A DNA stretch of 64,000 bases from Vibrio diazotrophicus (GTDB lineage: Bacteria > Pseudomonadota > Gammaproteobacteria > Enterobacterales > Vibrionaceae): contig NZ_CP151842.1 in the NCBI RefSeq assembly GCF_038452265.1, positions 620,001-684,000 of the forward strand. Direction: 5' to 3'. The notes below the pieces were generated by a model, which saw nothing but the letters and a program-made list of their open reading frames with translations, had not been told where the DNA came from and made no database searches. Positions 33,681 to 41,245 of this stretch are shown one piece after another. A program made the position numbers and the translations under genes. The stretch's first letter is position 1. Each line of letters opens with the position of its first letter.

Positions 33681-36254
33681 ATGCGTCTCGACAGATTTAC
33701 CAGCAAATTCCAAATAGCGATTTCCGACGCGCAGTCTCTCGCACTAGGGCGAGATCATCAGTACATCGAACCCGTGCATCTGATGGTTGCGCTGCTTGAT
33801 CAAAATGGCAGTCCAATTCGTCCATTGCTGACTATGCTTGACGTCGATGTCATGCAGCTTCGCTCTAAATTGGGTGAAACGTTAGATCGTTTGCCAAAAG
33901 TGAGCGGTATAGGTGGTGATGTACAGCTTTCTAGCGGTTTAGGCACTTTGTTCAATCTGTGTGACAAAGTCGCTCAAAAACGCCAAGACTCTTATATATC
34001 TTCTGAGATTTATCTTCTAGCGGCGATTGAAGATCGTGGCCCGCTAGGTCAGCTCCTGAAAGAGTTTGGCTTAACCGAGAAAAAAGTATCAGATGCGATT
34101 GAAAAGATCCGTGGTGGTCAGAAAGTGAATGACCCAAATGCGGAGGAGCTACGTCAGGCTCTGGAAAAATTCACAATTGATCTGACCGAACGAGCAGAGC
34201 AGGGCAAACTTGACCCTGTGATTGGTCGTGACGATGAGATCCGCCGAACCATTCAAGTGTTACAACGTCGTACCAAAAACAACCCAGTGATCATTGGTGA
34301 ACCGGGTGTGGGTAAAACGGCAATTGTTGAAGGTTTAGCACAACGTATTATCAATAACGAAGTCCCAGAAGGTCTACGTGGGCGACGCGTACTCTCTCTT
34401 GATATGGGCGCATTGGTTGCAGGTGCTAAATATCGAGGTGAGTTCGAAGAGCGATTGAAATCGGTGTTGAATGAGCTAGCCAAAGAAGAAGGCAACATCA
34501 TTCTGTTCATTGATGAGCTTCATACTATGGTGGGTGCAGGTAAAGGTGAAGGCTCAATGGATGCCGGCAACATGCTCAAACCTGCACTTGCGCGTGGTGA
34601 ACTTCACTGTGTTGGTGCGACGACGCTCGATGAATATCGTCAGTACATTGAAAAAGATCCGGCTCTTGAGCGCCGTTTCCAAAAAGTGCTGGTGGATGAG
34701 CCAAGTGTTGAAGACACCATAGCGATTTTACGTGGTTTGAAAGAGCGTTATGAACTTCACCACCATGTAGAGATCACTGACCCTGCGATTGTTTCGGCGG
34801 CGACGCTGTCTCATCGCTATGTGTCAGATCGCCAGTTGCCTGACAAAGCGATTGACCTGATTGACGAAGCTGCATCCAGCATTCGTATCCAGATCGACTC
34901 TAAACCAGAGGCTTTGGATAAACTGGAACGTCGTATTATTCAGTTGAAAATTGAACAGCAAGCGCTGTCAAATGAGACCGATGAAGCCAGTGAAAAACGC
35001 TTAAGTATTCTTAACGAAGAGTTGGGTCTCAAAGAGCGTGAATACGCCGAGCTGGAAGAAGTTTGGAAAACAGAAAAAGCAGCATTGTCAGGAACTCAGC
35101 ACATAAAAACCGAACTTGACCAAGCGCGTATGGATTTGGAAGTTGCGAGACGTGCCGGTGATTTAAGCCGTATGTCTGAACTTCAATATGGTCGAATTCC
35201 TGAGTTGGAAAAACAGCTCGATCTTGCGGCTCAAGCCGAAATGCAAGAGATGACTCTGTTACGCAATAAAGTCACAGACAATGAGATTGCAGAAGTGCTG
35301 TCCAAACAAACGGGTATTCCTGTGTCTAAAATGCTTGAGGCAGAAAAAGAGAAGCTGCTTCGCATGGAAGATGTTCTGCATAAACGTGTTATCGGGCAGG
35401 TTGAAGCCGTTGAAGTGGTGGCGAATGCGATTCGTCGTAGCCGCGCTGGCTTATCTGACCCGAATAAACCGATTGGTTCGTTCCTATTCTTAGGTCCAAC
35501 TGGTGTCGGTAAAACGGAGCTTTGTAAAACATTGGCTCACTTCATGTTTGATAGTGAAGATGCCATGGTTCGTATCGATATGTCTGAGTTTATGGAGAAA
35601 CACTCTGTGGCTCGTTTGGTCGGTGCGCCTCCGGGTTATGTGGGTTATGAAGAGGGCGGTTATTTAACCGAAGCGGTTCGCCGTAAACCTTACTCTGTGA
35701 TTTTGCTGGACGAAGTGGAAAAGGCACACCCAGATGTGTTCAACATCTTGTTGCAAGTGCTTGATGATGGTCGTTTAACCGATGGTCAAGGTCGTACGGT
35801 TGATTTCCGTAACACTGTGGTGATCATGACGTCAAACTTAGGTTCTGCGAGCATTCAAGAGAACTTTGCGAAGCTGGATTACCAAGGTATCAAAGAGCGT
35901 GTGATGGAGACGGTAACCAAACATTTCCGTCCTGAGTTCCTGAACCGTGTTGATGAAAGCGTGGTCTTCCATCCACTTGGCAGAGAACATATCAAGTCTA
36001 TCGCTTCTATTCAGTTGGAGCGTTTACATAAACGCTTGGCTGAAAAAGACTACGATTTGATCGTGAGTGAAGATGCGTTGGAATTGATTGCTCAAGTTGG
36101 TTTTGACCCTGTGTATGGTGCTCGTCCGTTGAAACGCGCTATTCAACAAAATGTGGAGAACCCATTGGCGAAATCGATTCTGTCTGGAAAGTTTGTACCG
36201 GGCAAGGCTATTCAGCTTGGGGTTCGCGATGGCAATATCATCGCCAGCCAATAG
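33681..36254 (+). CDS. clpB: ATP-dependent disaggregase ClpB
   Basis: AAA+ chaperone that works with DnaK to dissolve protein aggregates. The 857 residues show the Clp N-domain (1-145), NBD1 with Walker A GEPGVGKT (near 206) and Walker B ILFIDELH, a long coiled-coil middle domain (about 400-525), and NBD2 with GPTGVGKT and VILLDEVEKAHPDV. Only one start with the family N-terminus (MRLDRFTSKFQIAISDAQ) is seen. A sigma-32 promoter is visible upstream. Confidence 0.98.
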   Translation: MRLDRFTSKFQIAISDAQSLALGRDHQYIEPVHLMVALLDQNGSPIRPLLTMLDVDVMQLRSKLGETLDRLPKVSGIGGDVQLSSGLGTLFNLCDKVAQKRQDSYISSEIYLLAAIEDRGPLGQLLKEFGLTEKKVSDAIEKIRGGQKVNDPNAEELRQALEKFTIDLTERAEQGKLDPVIGRDDEIRRTIQVLQRRTKNNPVIIGEPGVGKTAIVEGLAQRIINNEVPEGLRGRRVLSLDMGALVAGAKYRGEFEERLKSVLNELAKEEGNIILFIDELHTMVGAGKGEGSMDAGNMLKPALARGELHCVGATTLDEYRQYIEKDPALERRFQKVLVDEPSVEDTIAILRGLKERYELHHHVEITDPAIVSAATLSHRYVSDRQLPDKAIDLIDEAASSIRIQIDSKPEALDKLERRIIQLKIEQQALSNETDEASEKRLSILNEELGLKEREYAELEEVWKTEKAALSGTQHIKTELDQARMDLEVARRAGDLSRMSELQYGRIPELEKQLDLAAQAEMQEMTLLRNKVTDNEIAEVLSKQTGIPVSKMLEAEKEKLLRMEDVLHKRVIGQVEAVEVVANAIRRSRAGLSDPNKPIGSFLFLGPTGVGKTELCKTLAHFMFDSEDAMVRIDMSEFMEKHSVARLVGAPPGYVGYEEGGYLTEAVRRKPYSVILLDEVEKAHPDVFNILLQVLDDGRLTDGQGRTVDFRNTVVIMTSNLGSASIQENFAKLDYQGIKERVMETVTKHFRPEFLNRVDESVVFHPLGREHIKSIASIQLERLHKRLAEKDYDLIVSEDALELIAQVGFDPVYGARPLKRAIQQNVENPLAKSILSGKFVPGKAIQLGVRDGNIIASQ

Positions 36255-36273
36255 TTGTCGTCAGCAGTAATAG

Positions 36274-36302
36274 AAAAAGCCATGCGAGAGCATGGCTTTT
36301 TT
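36274..36302. terminator. Terminator after clpB
   Basis: AAAAGCCATGC / GCATGGCTTTT with a GAGA loop and a T run. It lies between clpB and the convergent dioxygenase gene. Confidence 0.85.
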
Positions 36303-36367
36303 GTTTCTTCGCAACTTACGTTTATTGAGTTCACATAGTCATTCAAACGTAGGTAAAACTATGAGTT

Positions 36368-37351
36368 TTACGAGAAGTTAGCGTTAATGCGCATTTTCAA
36401 ATAGTCCTGCGCTGTGATTGGCTCGTAAACTTTCTTTGGTCCTTGAATGATTTGGTCACGGTTTGCTTGGCAGAAGAACGCCATGCTGTAGCGGGAATCT
36501 TGATTCTCTTCCGCAGTTGGCATACGGACGCGGTGCAGAGTCGATTTCAGCAAATCATCACTCCAACGCATTAACATGTCACCGATGTTGCACGTAATCA
36601 CACCGGCTTTAGGTACGATGGTACTCCACACTAGATTCTCTTTTGCGTCTTTACCTGCTGCGGCTTGAAGTCCGCCTTGGTTTTCTTGCTGAAATACCAT
36701 GGTCAAACAGTCAAAGTCAGTATGAGCACCCGCGCGCCAAAAAGTACCCGCTTGCGGAACTTCTTTCATCGGCAAGTAGTGAAGCATACGCAGTGTACTG
36801 AGGTAATTTTCAGACTCTCTTTGATGTGCTTTAGTGAAAAAGTCGCGCTCAAAGCCCAATTTATCCGCAAAGCACGAAAGAATTTTCATCCCCAGTTGCC
36901 AAGCTTGGTATTCAAATGAAAGCAGGTGCGATTCAAAATCTTCAACAAGTTCATTGCTAGGCCATAGGTCACTCATGTGAGGCAATGTGATTTGGTAGGA
37001 CTCTTTTTGATCCGCCGTGCCCGTTGACGGGCGAACTTGTTGTTTGAATTCCCAACCAGCATTTAACCCTTCTTTTAAAGGAAACTGCTGTTTTGCTTCC
37101 ATAGGAAGGGCAAAGAACTGTTCGCTTAACTTAAAGGATTTTTCGATATCCGCTAAAGCAATACCGTGTTCAACCAGTTGGAAAAAACCAACTTCAGTTG
37201 CAGCTTTCCAAAGCTGTTCGGTGATCTCTTCACGACGCTGATCAAAATCATGCAGGTTGATAAGAGGGATCACGGTGTCTGTGGTTTCTACCCCTTTGCC
37301 ACCGATGGTTGTTTCAAAGTTAAGTTCGTCTAAAAGATATGATTGAGTCAT
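36368..37351 (-). CDS. 2-oxoglutarate/Fe(II) dioxygenase, candidate purine-oxidising enzyme
   Basis: Isopenicillin-N-synthase-like dioxygenase of 327 residues. The N-terminal DIOX_N part is IPLINLHDF...EVGFFQLVEHGI. The iron facial triad appears as GAHTDFD (His and Asp near 210) and STLHRVR (His near 271), and 2OG is held by the Arg/Ser of SRYSMAFF. The ATG at 37351 has a GGAG ribosome-binding site. An xanthine-I-like riboswitch precedes it, and the neighbours handle purines. Conversion of xanthine or a related purine is inferred from this context; no substrate residues can be read. Known XanA xanthine dioxygenases belong to another (TauD-like) branch. Confidence 0.8.
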   Translation of the reverse strand: MTQSYLLDELNFETTIGGKGVETTDTVIPLINLHDFDQRREEITEQLWKAATEVGFFQLVEHGIALADIEKSFKLSEQFFALPMEAKQQFPLKEGLNAGWEFKQQVRPSTGTADQKESYQITLPHMSDLWPSNELVEDFESHLLSFEYQAWQLGMKILSCFADKLGFERDFFTKAHQRESENYLSTLRMLHYLPMKEVPQAGTFWRAGAHTDFDCLTMVFQQENQGGLQAAAGKDAKENLVWSTIVPKAGVITCNIGDMLMRWSDDLLKSTLHRVRMPTAEENQDSRYSMAFFCQANRDQIIQGPKKVYEPITAQDYLKMRINANFS

Positions 37352-37383
37352 TGTGTTCTCCAATTAAGCATTCGCTTGTTATT

Positions 37384-37445
37384 GGAGCAATGTCCAGCAA
37401 TAAGCCAAGAACCTTATTCTTGGTATTACAGACCGCTTCTACTCC
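37384..37445 (-). ncRNA. Xanthine-I (NMT1 motif) riboswitch A, upstream of the dioxygenase
   Basis: On the minus strand the closing stem GGAG/CTCC flanks the conserved strands GTAGAAGCGGT and GGACATTGCTC, with a variable hairpin (ACCAAGAA / TTCTTGG) between them. The downstream CTCCAAT is fully complementary to ATTGGAG, the ribosome-binding site of the dioxygenase gene. When the stem closes on ligand, the ribosome-binding site is freed. It is inside the intergenic gap after the deaminase gene, so it may act within a longer transcript. Confidence 0.8.
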
Positions 37446-37551
37446 GTCTTTCTGCTCTTCCTTTTAGAGCCGCAGCGTTGTTGACTGTGTGCATTCACTT
37501 GTCGCCTAGCTGTGGCCTTAAATAGATTGAGCAAATATAAAATGAAATTTT

Positions 37552-38028
37552 CTACCAAACTCCGTACTGGACTTGTTCTGCTTCTTCTTCAAGTAGCGGA
37601 CCGATGACTTCCACTTCGCGCTGACCTGATTCAAAAACCACTCGGCATGGAAGTGCCAAGGTTGGGTTCTCAGGATGATTTCCGGTTAACTCTTTGAGTT
37701 TGGCTTCGCTCAGACCGTAGACAACACGCCCTACGCCTGCCCAATAAATAGCACCCGCACACATCGCGCAAGGCTCTGCCGATACATATAGAGTGCAGCG
37801 GCTAAGAAAATCTGGGCGGTATAGTTTGCTGGCACGGGTCATGATCACTCGCTCAGCATGACCCGTCATATCTAAATCGGGTAAGTAACCGTTGATCTCT
37901 TCCAGTAAAATTTCACCGTGTTGATCGACCAGTACTGCTGAAAATGGGTGAATGCCCCTCGTTTTTGCTTCCTCTGCCAAAGAGAAGCTGTAGCGCAACA
38001 ACTTAAAATCCGTTTCTTGATTAAGCAT
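37552..38028 (-). CDS. Cytidine/deoxycytidylate deaminase-fold enzyme, guanine deaminase-like
   Basis: A 158-residue zinc-dependent deaminase. The HAE motif is at His57-Ala58-Glu59 and PCAMC at Cys87/Cys90. The length and the motif spacing fit the small GuaD-type guanine deaminase branch. The enzyme would turn guanine into xanthine, which suits the riboswitch in this cluster. The substrate is an inference. It is 14 bases after the permease gene and likely in the same operon. Confidence 0.8.
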   Translation of the reverse strand: MLNQETDFKLLRYSFSLAEEAKTRGIHPFSAVLVDQHGEILLEEINGYLPDLDMTGHAERVIMTRASKLYRPDFLSRCTLYVSAEPCAMCAGAIYWAGVGRVVYGLSEAKLKELTGNHPENPTLALPCRVVFESGQREVEVIGPLLEEEAEQVQYGVW

Positions 38029-38042
38029 GATCTTTCCTTGTG

Positions 38043-38825
38043 TTATCGCTGTTTTTCTTCTTCAGTCAGGCTCCAAGAGAAGTAACCTTTTTGAACCCAG
38101 CTAACAGCTTTGAACAGCAACATACTGACTAGAGACAGGAACACCAGTGCTGCAAAAGCTTGTGGGATTTTGAAATATGAGGTTGAGAACTGAACCAAGT
38201 AACCAAGACCTTTTTCAGCCGCGACGAATTCAGCAATAACCGAGCCGATGACCGCTAAAGTGATGGCAACTTTCACGCCGCTGAAAATATGTGGAATAGC
38301 GTAAGGCAGGCGAATCTGCCAGATGGTTTTGCTGTTTTTTACGCTCAGTGAACGTGACAGTTCAATCAGTTCAGGTGGCGTAGCCAACATACCTGTAGTG
38401 GCTGAAACCACTAATGGGAAGAAGGTAATTAAGCAAGTAATCGTCAGACGAGGCGCATCGCCCGTTCCCAAAATTACAATCAATAGTGGCGCGATGGCAA
38501 CCACTGGTGTGGATTGAATCACAACCAGAATTGGAAACAACGCACGGGTAAGGAACTTAGAATTCACCATCATGATAGCGAGTGGGATGCTAATCAAAAA
38601 CGAGATGACAAAGCCAAGCAACGCAATGCGCAGAGTTGCCCATAAGTTATCGAGCCAACGTTCCATTGATACCTGAGTGAAAGCGATAGCGATATCGCTA
38701 GGCGCTGGCAGGATAAACGTTGGTATTGAGAATATTTTACAGATGGCTTCCCAAATAGGAATGATCGCTAATATTGCAATTAGTGGCAGCCAGTTTTGAG
38801 ACCATTGAGAAAAATAGCGTTTCAT
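38043..38825 (-). CDS. ABC transporter permease of the NMT1/SsuC type
   Basis: Inner-membrane permease of 260 residues with about six hydrophobic segments. The family core is seen in VIQSTPVVAIAPLLIVIL, and the EAA-type loop in LSRSLSVKNSKTIWQIRLPYAIPHIFSG. I chose the ATG at 38825, which has an AAAGGA ribosome-binding site, over a TTG at 38849. The gene lies between the ATPase and the deaminase in one leftward operon. The substrate is inferred to be a purine. Confidence 0.88.
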   Translation of the reverse strand: MKRYFSQWSQNWLPLIAILAIIPIWEAICKIFSIPTFILPAPSDIAIAFTQVSMERWLDNLWATLRIALLGFVISFLISIPLAIMMVNSKFLTRALFPILVVIQSTPVVAIAPLLIVILGTGDAPRLTITCLITFFPLVVSATTGMLATPPELIELSRSLSVKNSKTIWQIRLPYAIPHIFSGVKVAITLAVIGSVIAEFVAAEKGLGYLVQFSTSYFKIPQAFAALVFLSLVSMLLFKAVSWVQKGYFSWSLTEEEKQR

Positions 38826-38864
38826 ACTTAATCCTTTAACAAGAGACAAATTCGTTTAAGCCAA

Positions 38865-39707
38865 TCAAGCCACTGTGCGACGAATCGGCTCAACGTTGTC
38901 TTTATCCTGACTATCCGTTTCTTCACTGCTTGTTACGTTGCTCTTTTCTGAACGATAGAAATACTCGCGAATTTTGTTGGTGTAAGTACCAAATTTAGCG
39001 TCTTGTAACGTATGGATATTGCGTGGTCGAGGCAGATCGATCTTGATCTCTTCCAGTACTGTACTTGGGCGAGGTCCCATGACCAGCACTTTATCAGCGA
39101 GCAATACCGCTTCAGAAATGGAGTGAGTGATAAACAGCACTGTTTTCGGTTTTTCCATCCAGATTTTTTGCAGTTCAAAGCCCATCTCTTCACGCGTTAA
39201 CGCATCGAGTGCTGAGAAGGGCTCATCCATGATCAAAATGTCTGGATTCAGTAACAGCGCTCGCGCAATACCAACACGCTGCTGCATCCCACCAGAAAGT
39301 TGGTCTGGCATGCTGTTTTCAAAACCAGCTAAACCCACAGTATTCAATAACTCTTGTGCATTTTGACGGTCTTTCTGGCTGACATAATTGAACTTATGTT
39401 TAAGCGGAAACAGAATGTTATCTAGGATGTTTTTCCATGGCAGTAACGTTGGTTTCTGGAACACAATACCTATGTCTTCACGAGGCCCTGTGACTGCATG
39501 TCCGAAAACGGAAATTTCACCCTGTGTTGGAATGATCAACCCTGACAGTAGGCGCAGCAAGGTAGACTTGCCGCAACCTGAAGGTCCAACGATGGCGACG
39601 AACTCATGTTTTTCCACATTGAAGTCGACATCGTTGAGAACCGTAACCGAATGTTTGTCAGAGTTATAGGTATGACCTATACGCTTGAACGAAACAAATG
39701 GTTGCAT
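38865..39707 (-). CDS. ABC transporter ATPase
   Basis: A 280-residue ATPase of the nitrate/sulfonate/NMT1 group. Walker A is GPSGCGKST, the signature LSGGMQQRVG, and Walker B LIMDEPFSALD, followed by the H-loop FITHSISEAV. The start codon overlaps the stop of the upstream binding-protein gene by one base (TAATG), so translation is coupled. The last 30 or so residues are charged and not part of the ATPase core. Confidence 0.92.
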   Translation of the reverse strand: MQPFVSFKRIGHTYNSDKHSVTVLNDVDFNVEKHEFVAIVGPSGCGKSTLLRLLSGLIIPTQGEISVFGHAVTGPREDIGIVFQKPTLLPWKNILDNILFPLKHKFNYVSQKDRQNAQELLNTVGLAGFENSMPDQLSGGMQQRVGIARALLLNPDILIMDEPFSALDALTREEMGFELQKIWMEKPKTVLFITHSISEAVLLADKVLVMGPRPSTVLEEIKIDLPRPRNIHTLQDAKFGTYTNKIREYFYRSEKSNVTSSEETDSQDKDNVEPIRRTVA

Positions 39708-40708
39708 TAGTTCACTCCCTCGTAAAACTGACGATCAATCGCTGTTTCTGGGTCAAGTTTGCTGAGATCTAGACCTTGAGCCTCTGCTGTCCATTTCCAT
39801 GTTTCGCTTAGGCGAGATGGCGTGAACTGACCAACGCCATCACGTTGAGATACTTCATTCATGACGAGGCCATGAATCGACTTAATGGTGTCAGCCGCTT
39901 GTTTTGAGTCCACTTCAGGAACCATTTTCGTAACGTACGCACCGCTTTCTTCAGGATGAGCCCACGTGTATTCGACCGCTTTTGCATAAGCTTTCACAAA
40001 GCGTTTCACCACATCAGGGTTTTCAGACATAAACTTGTCGCTGGCAATAATAGAAGAGGAGTAGAACTCTAGGCCTGCGTCATACCAAGGCAATACCGTC
40101 AGCTTTTTCCCTGCTTCAGCGGCTTGCTGTTCGTTTTTAACTCGGTCTGTCATCCAAGAAATCATCACGTCAGATTGACCAGTGATCAGCATTGGGTTGA
40201 GTGCGCCCGGATCCGCTTTTAACACTTTGACACTCTCTTCTTCAATGCCGTTTTTCTTTAGCATCAGAGGAAGGAAAACGTTCGCTGAAGTAAATGGAGA
40301 AGTCGCGATGGTTTTGCCTGAGACATCTTTCACTGAATTGATACCTGAATCATCCAGTACGTAGAATGCGTAAGGTGCTTTGCTAAATAGAGAGTAGATG
40401 GCTTTAACTGGAACGTTGTCATTCGCTTTCGCTACTAACAGAGCAACAATATCTGCGGAACCGATATCAGCCGTGCCTGTTGCAATCTTTGTAATCGCAT
40501 CTGTAGAGCCTTTACCTCCCAGAATGGTTACGTCTAAGTCTTGTTCGGCGAAAAATCCTTGTTGAACGCCAACATAGACAGGTGCCTTATCCCCGCCTGG
40601 AAGCCAGTCAAGCTGAAACGTGACTTTGTCTGCAGCAAAGCTACTCGCTGATGTAAGTAGCAAAGATAGCGAAAGGCTTAGTTTGTTGAATTTAGAAATA
40701 GTTTTCAT
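39707..40708 (-). CDS. NMT1-family ABC transporter substrate-binding protein
   Basis: Periplasmic solute-binding protein of 333 residues with a signal peptide (LSLSLSLLLTSASSFAA). The NMT1/THI5-like fold is shown by VTFQLDWLPGGDKAPVYVG and GTADIGSADIVALL. Proteins of this family are often annotated as thiamine-pyrimidine (HMP) binders. Here the gene is preceded by an xanthine-I-like riboswitch and the operon holds a purine-type deaminase, so a purine ligand such as xanthine is more likely. The start codon is itself inside the riboswitch pairing region. Confidence 0.9.
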   Translation of the reverse strand: MKTISKFNKLSLSLSLLLTSASSFAADKVTFQLDWLPGGDKAPVYVGVQQGFFAEQDLDVTILGGKGSTDAITKIATGTADIGSADIVALLVAKANDNVPVKAIYSLFSKAPYAFYVLDDSGINSVKDVSGKTIATSPFTSANVFLPLMLKKNGIEEESVKVLKADPGALNPMLITGQSDVMISWMTDRVKNEQQAAEAGKKLTVLPWYDAGLEFYSSSIIASDKFMSENPDVVKRFVKAYAKAVEYTWAHPEESGAYVTKMVPEVDSKQAADTIKSIHGLVMNEVSQRDGVGQFTPSRLSETWKWTAEAQGLDLSKLDPETAIDRQFYEGVN

Positions 40709-40769
40709 AGTTACTCCGTGTCTTCCTTTTCACTCTAAAGTGCAGCAAGTGTTGACTGCATCCTTTAGC

Positions 40770-40822
40770 TAACTATGAGCAATGTCCCGATACCGTCATT
40801 GGTATCTAACCGCTTCTACTCA
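40770..40822 (-). ncRNA. Xanthine-I (NMT1 motif) riboswitch B, upstream of the binding-protein gene
   Basis: On the minus strand the stem TGAG/CTCA (40822-40776) closes around GTAGAAGCGGT and GGGACATTGCTC, with a GATACC / GGTATC hairpin between. The flanking TCATAGTTA (40778-40770) is a perfect 9-base complement of TAACTATGA at 40713-40705, which includes the start codon of the binding-protein gene. The pairing would hide the start codon unless the stem closes. Confidence 0.85.
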
Positions 40823-40945
40823 CACTTCCATTGTTCACAGAGCAATCGTTGTGCCAAAAATTGAAAAACAAATGGGAGGTAATTAACTGTACGTTAACTA
40901 ACCGTTAACGGATGGGCGTTGCAGAGGAAATATCGTCAGATAGGG

Positions 40946-41106
40946 TTGTATACAATACAAGTAAGATATCGGATAAATATTGTATGCAATTGCACCTTTG
41001 CAATGCATTTTAGTGTGGTAAGGCTCAATCTTGGTGCATGTTTTCTGAGCTGGAAATGTAACGACTAAGGTGAGAGTGGTGGTCTGTAATTTGCATTGTA
41101 TACATT
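40946..41106. promoter_or_regulatory. Three GntR-type operator-like palindromes
   Basis: TTGTATACAA at 40946-40955, ATTGTATGCAAT at 40979-40990 and ATTGTATACATT at 41095-41106 share one palindromic core, with a further TTTGTATATG near 41136-41145. They lie in the 537-base gap between the divergent transporter operon and amidohydrolase gene. They look like sites of a GntR-family repressor. No regulator gene is in the window. Confidence 0.6.
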
Positions 41107-41149
41107 AAGATTGAACGTTCAGAACAGATAATGTTTTGTATATGTTAAA

Positions 41150-41194
41150 TGAGTAGAAGCGGTTAGGAGTAAGCGAACTCTGGGACATTGCTCA
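41150..41194 (+). ncRNA. Xanthine-I (NMT1 motif) riboswitch C, upstream of the amidohydrolase
   Basis: The stem TGAG/CTCA closes around GTAGAAGCGGT and GGGACATTGCTC with a short GGAGT / ACTC hairpin between. It is followed by a second hairpin, ATAAGCCTA / TAGGCTTAT (41202-41229). TCAAAA at 41192-41197 can pair with TTTTGA at 41241-41246, which includes the first base of the start codon. The second hairpin would bring these strands close. Confidence 0.85.
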
Positions 41195-41245
41195 AAAGCG
41201 AATAAGCCTAAGTAACAGAGTAGGCTTATATAAAAGGAAGTTTTG

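Noticed and set aside
39707..40708. Thiamine-pyrimidine (ThiY) reading of the NMT1-type transporter
   Set aside because: No TPP riboswitch and no thi genes nearby. The leader RNA and neighbouring enzymes point to purines.
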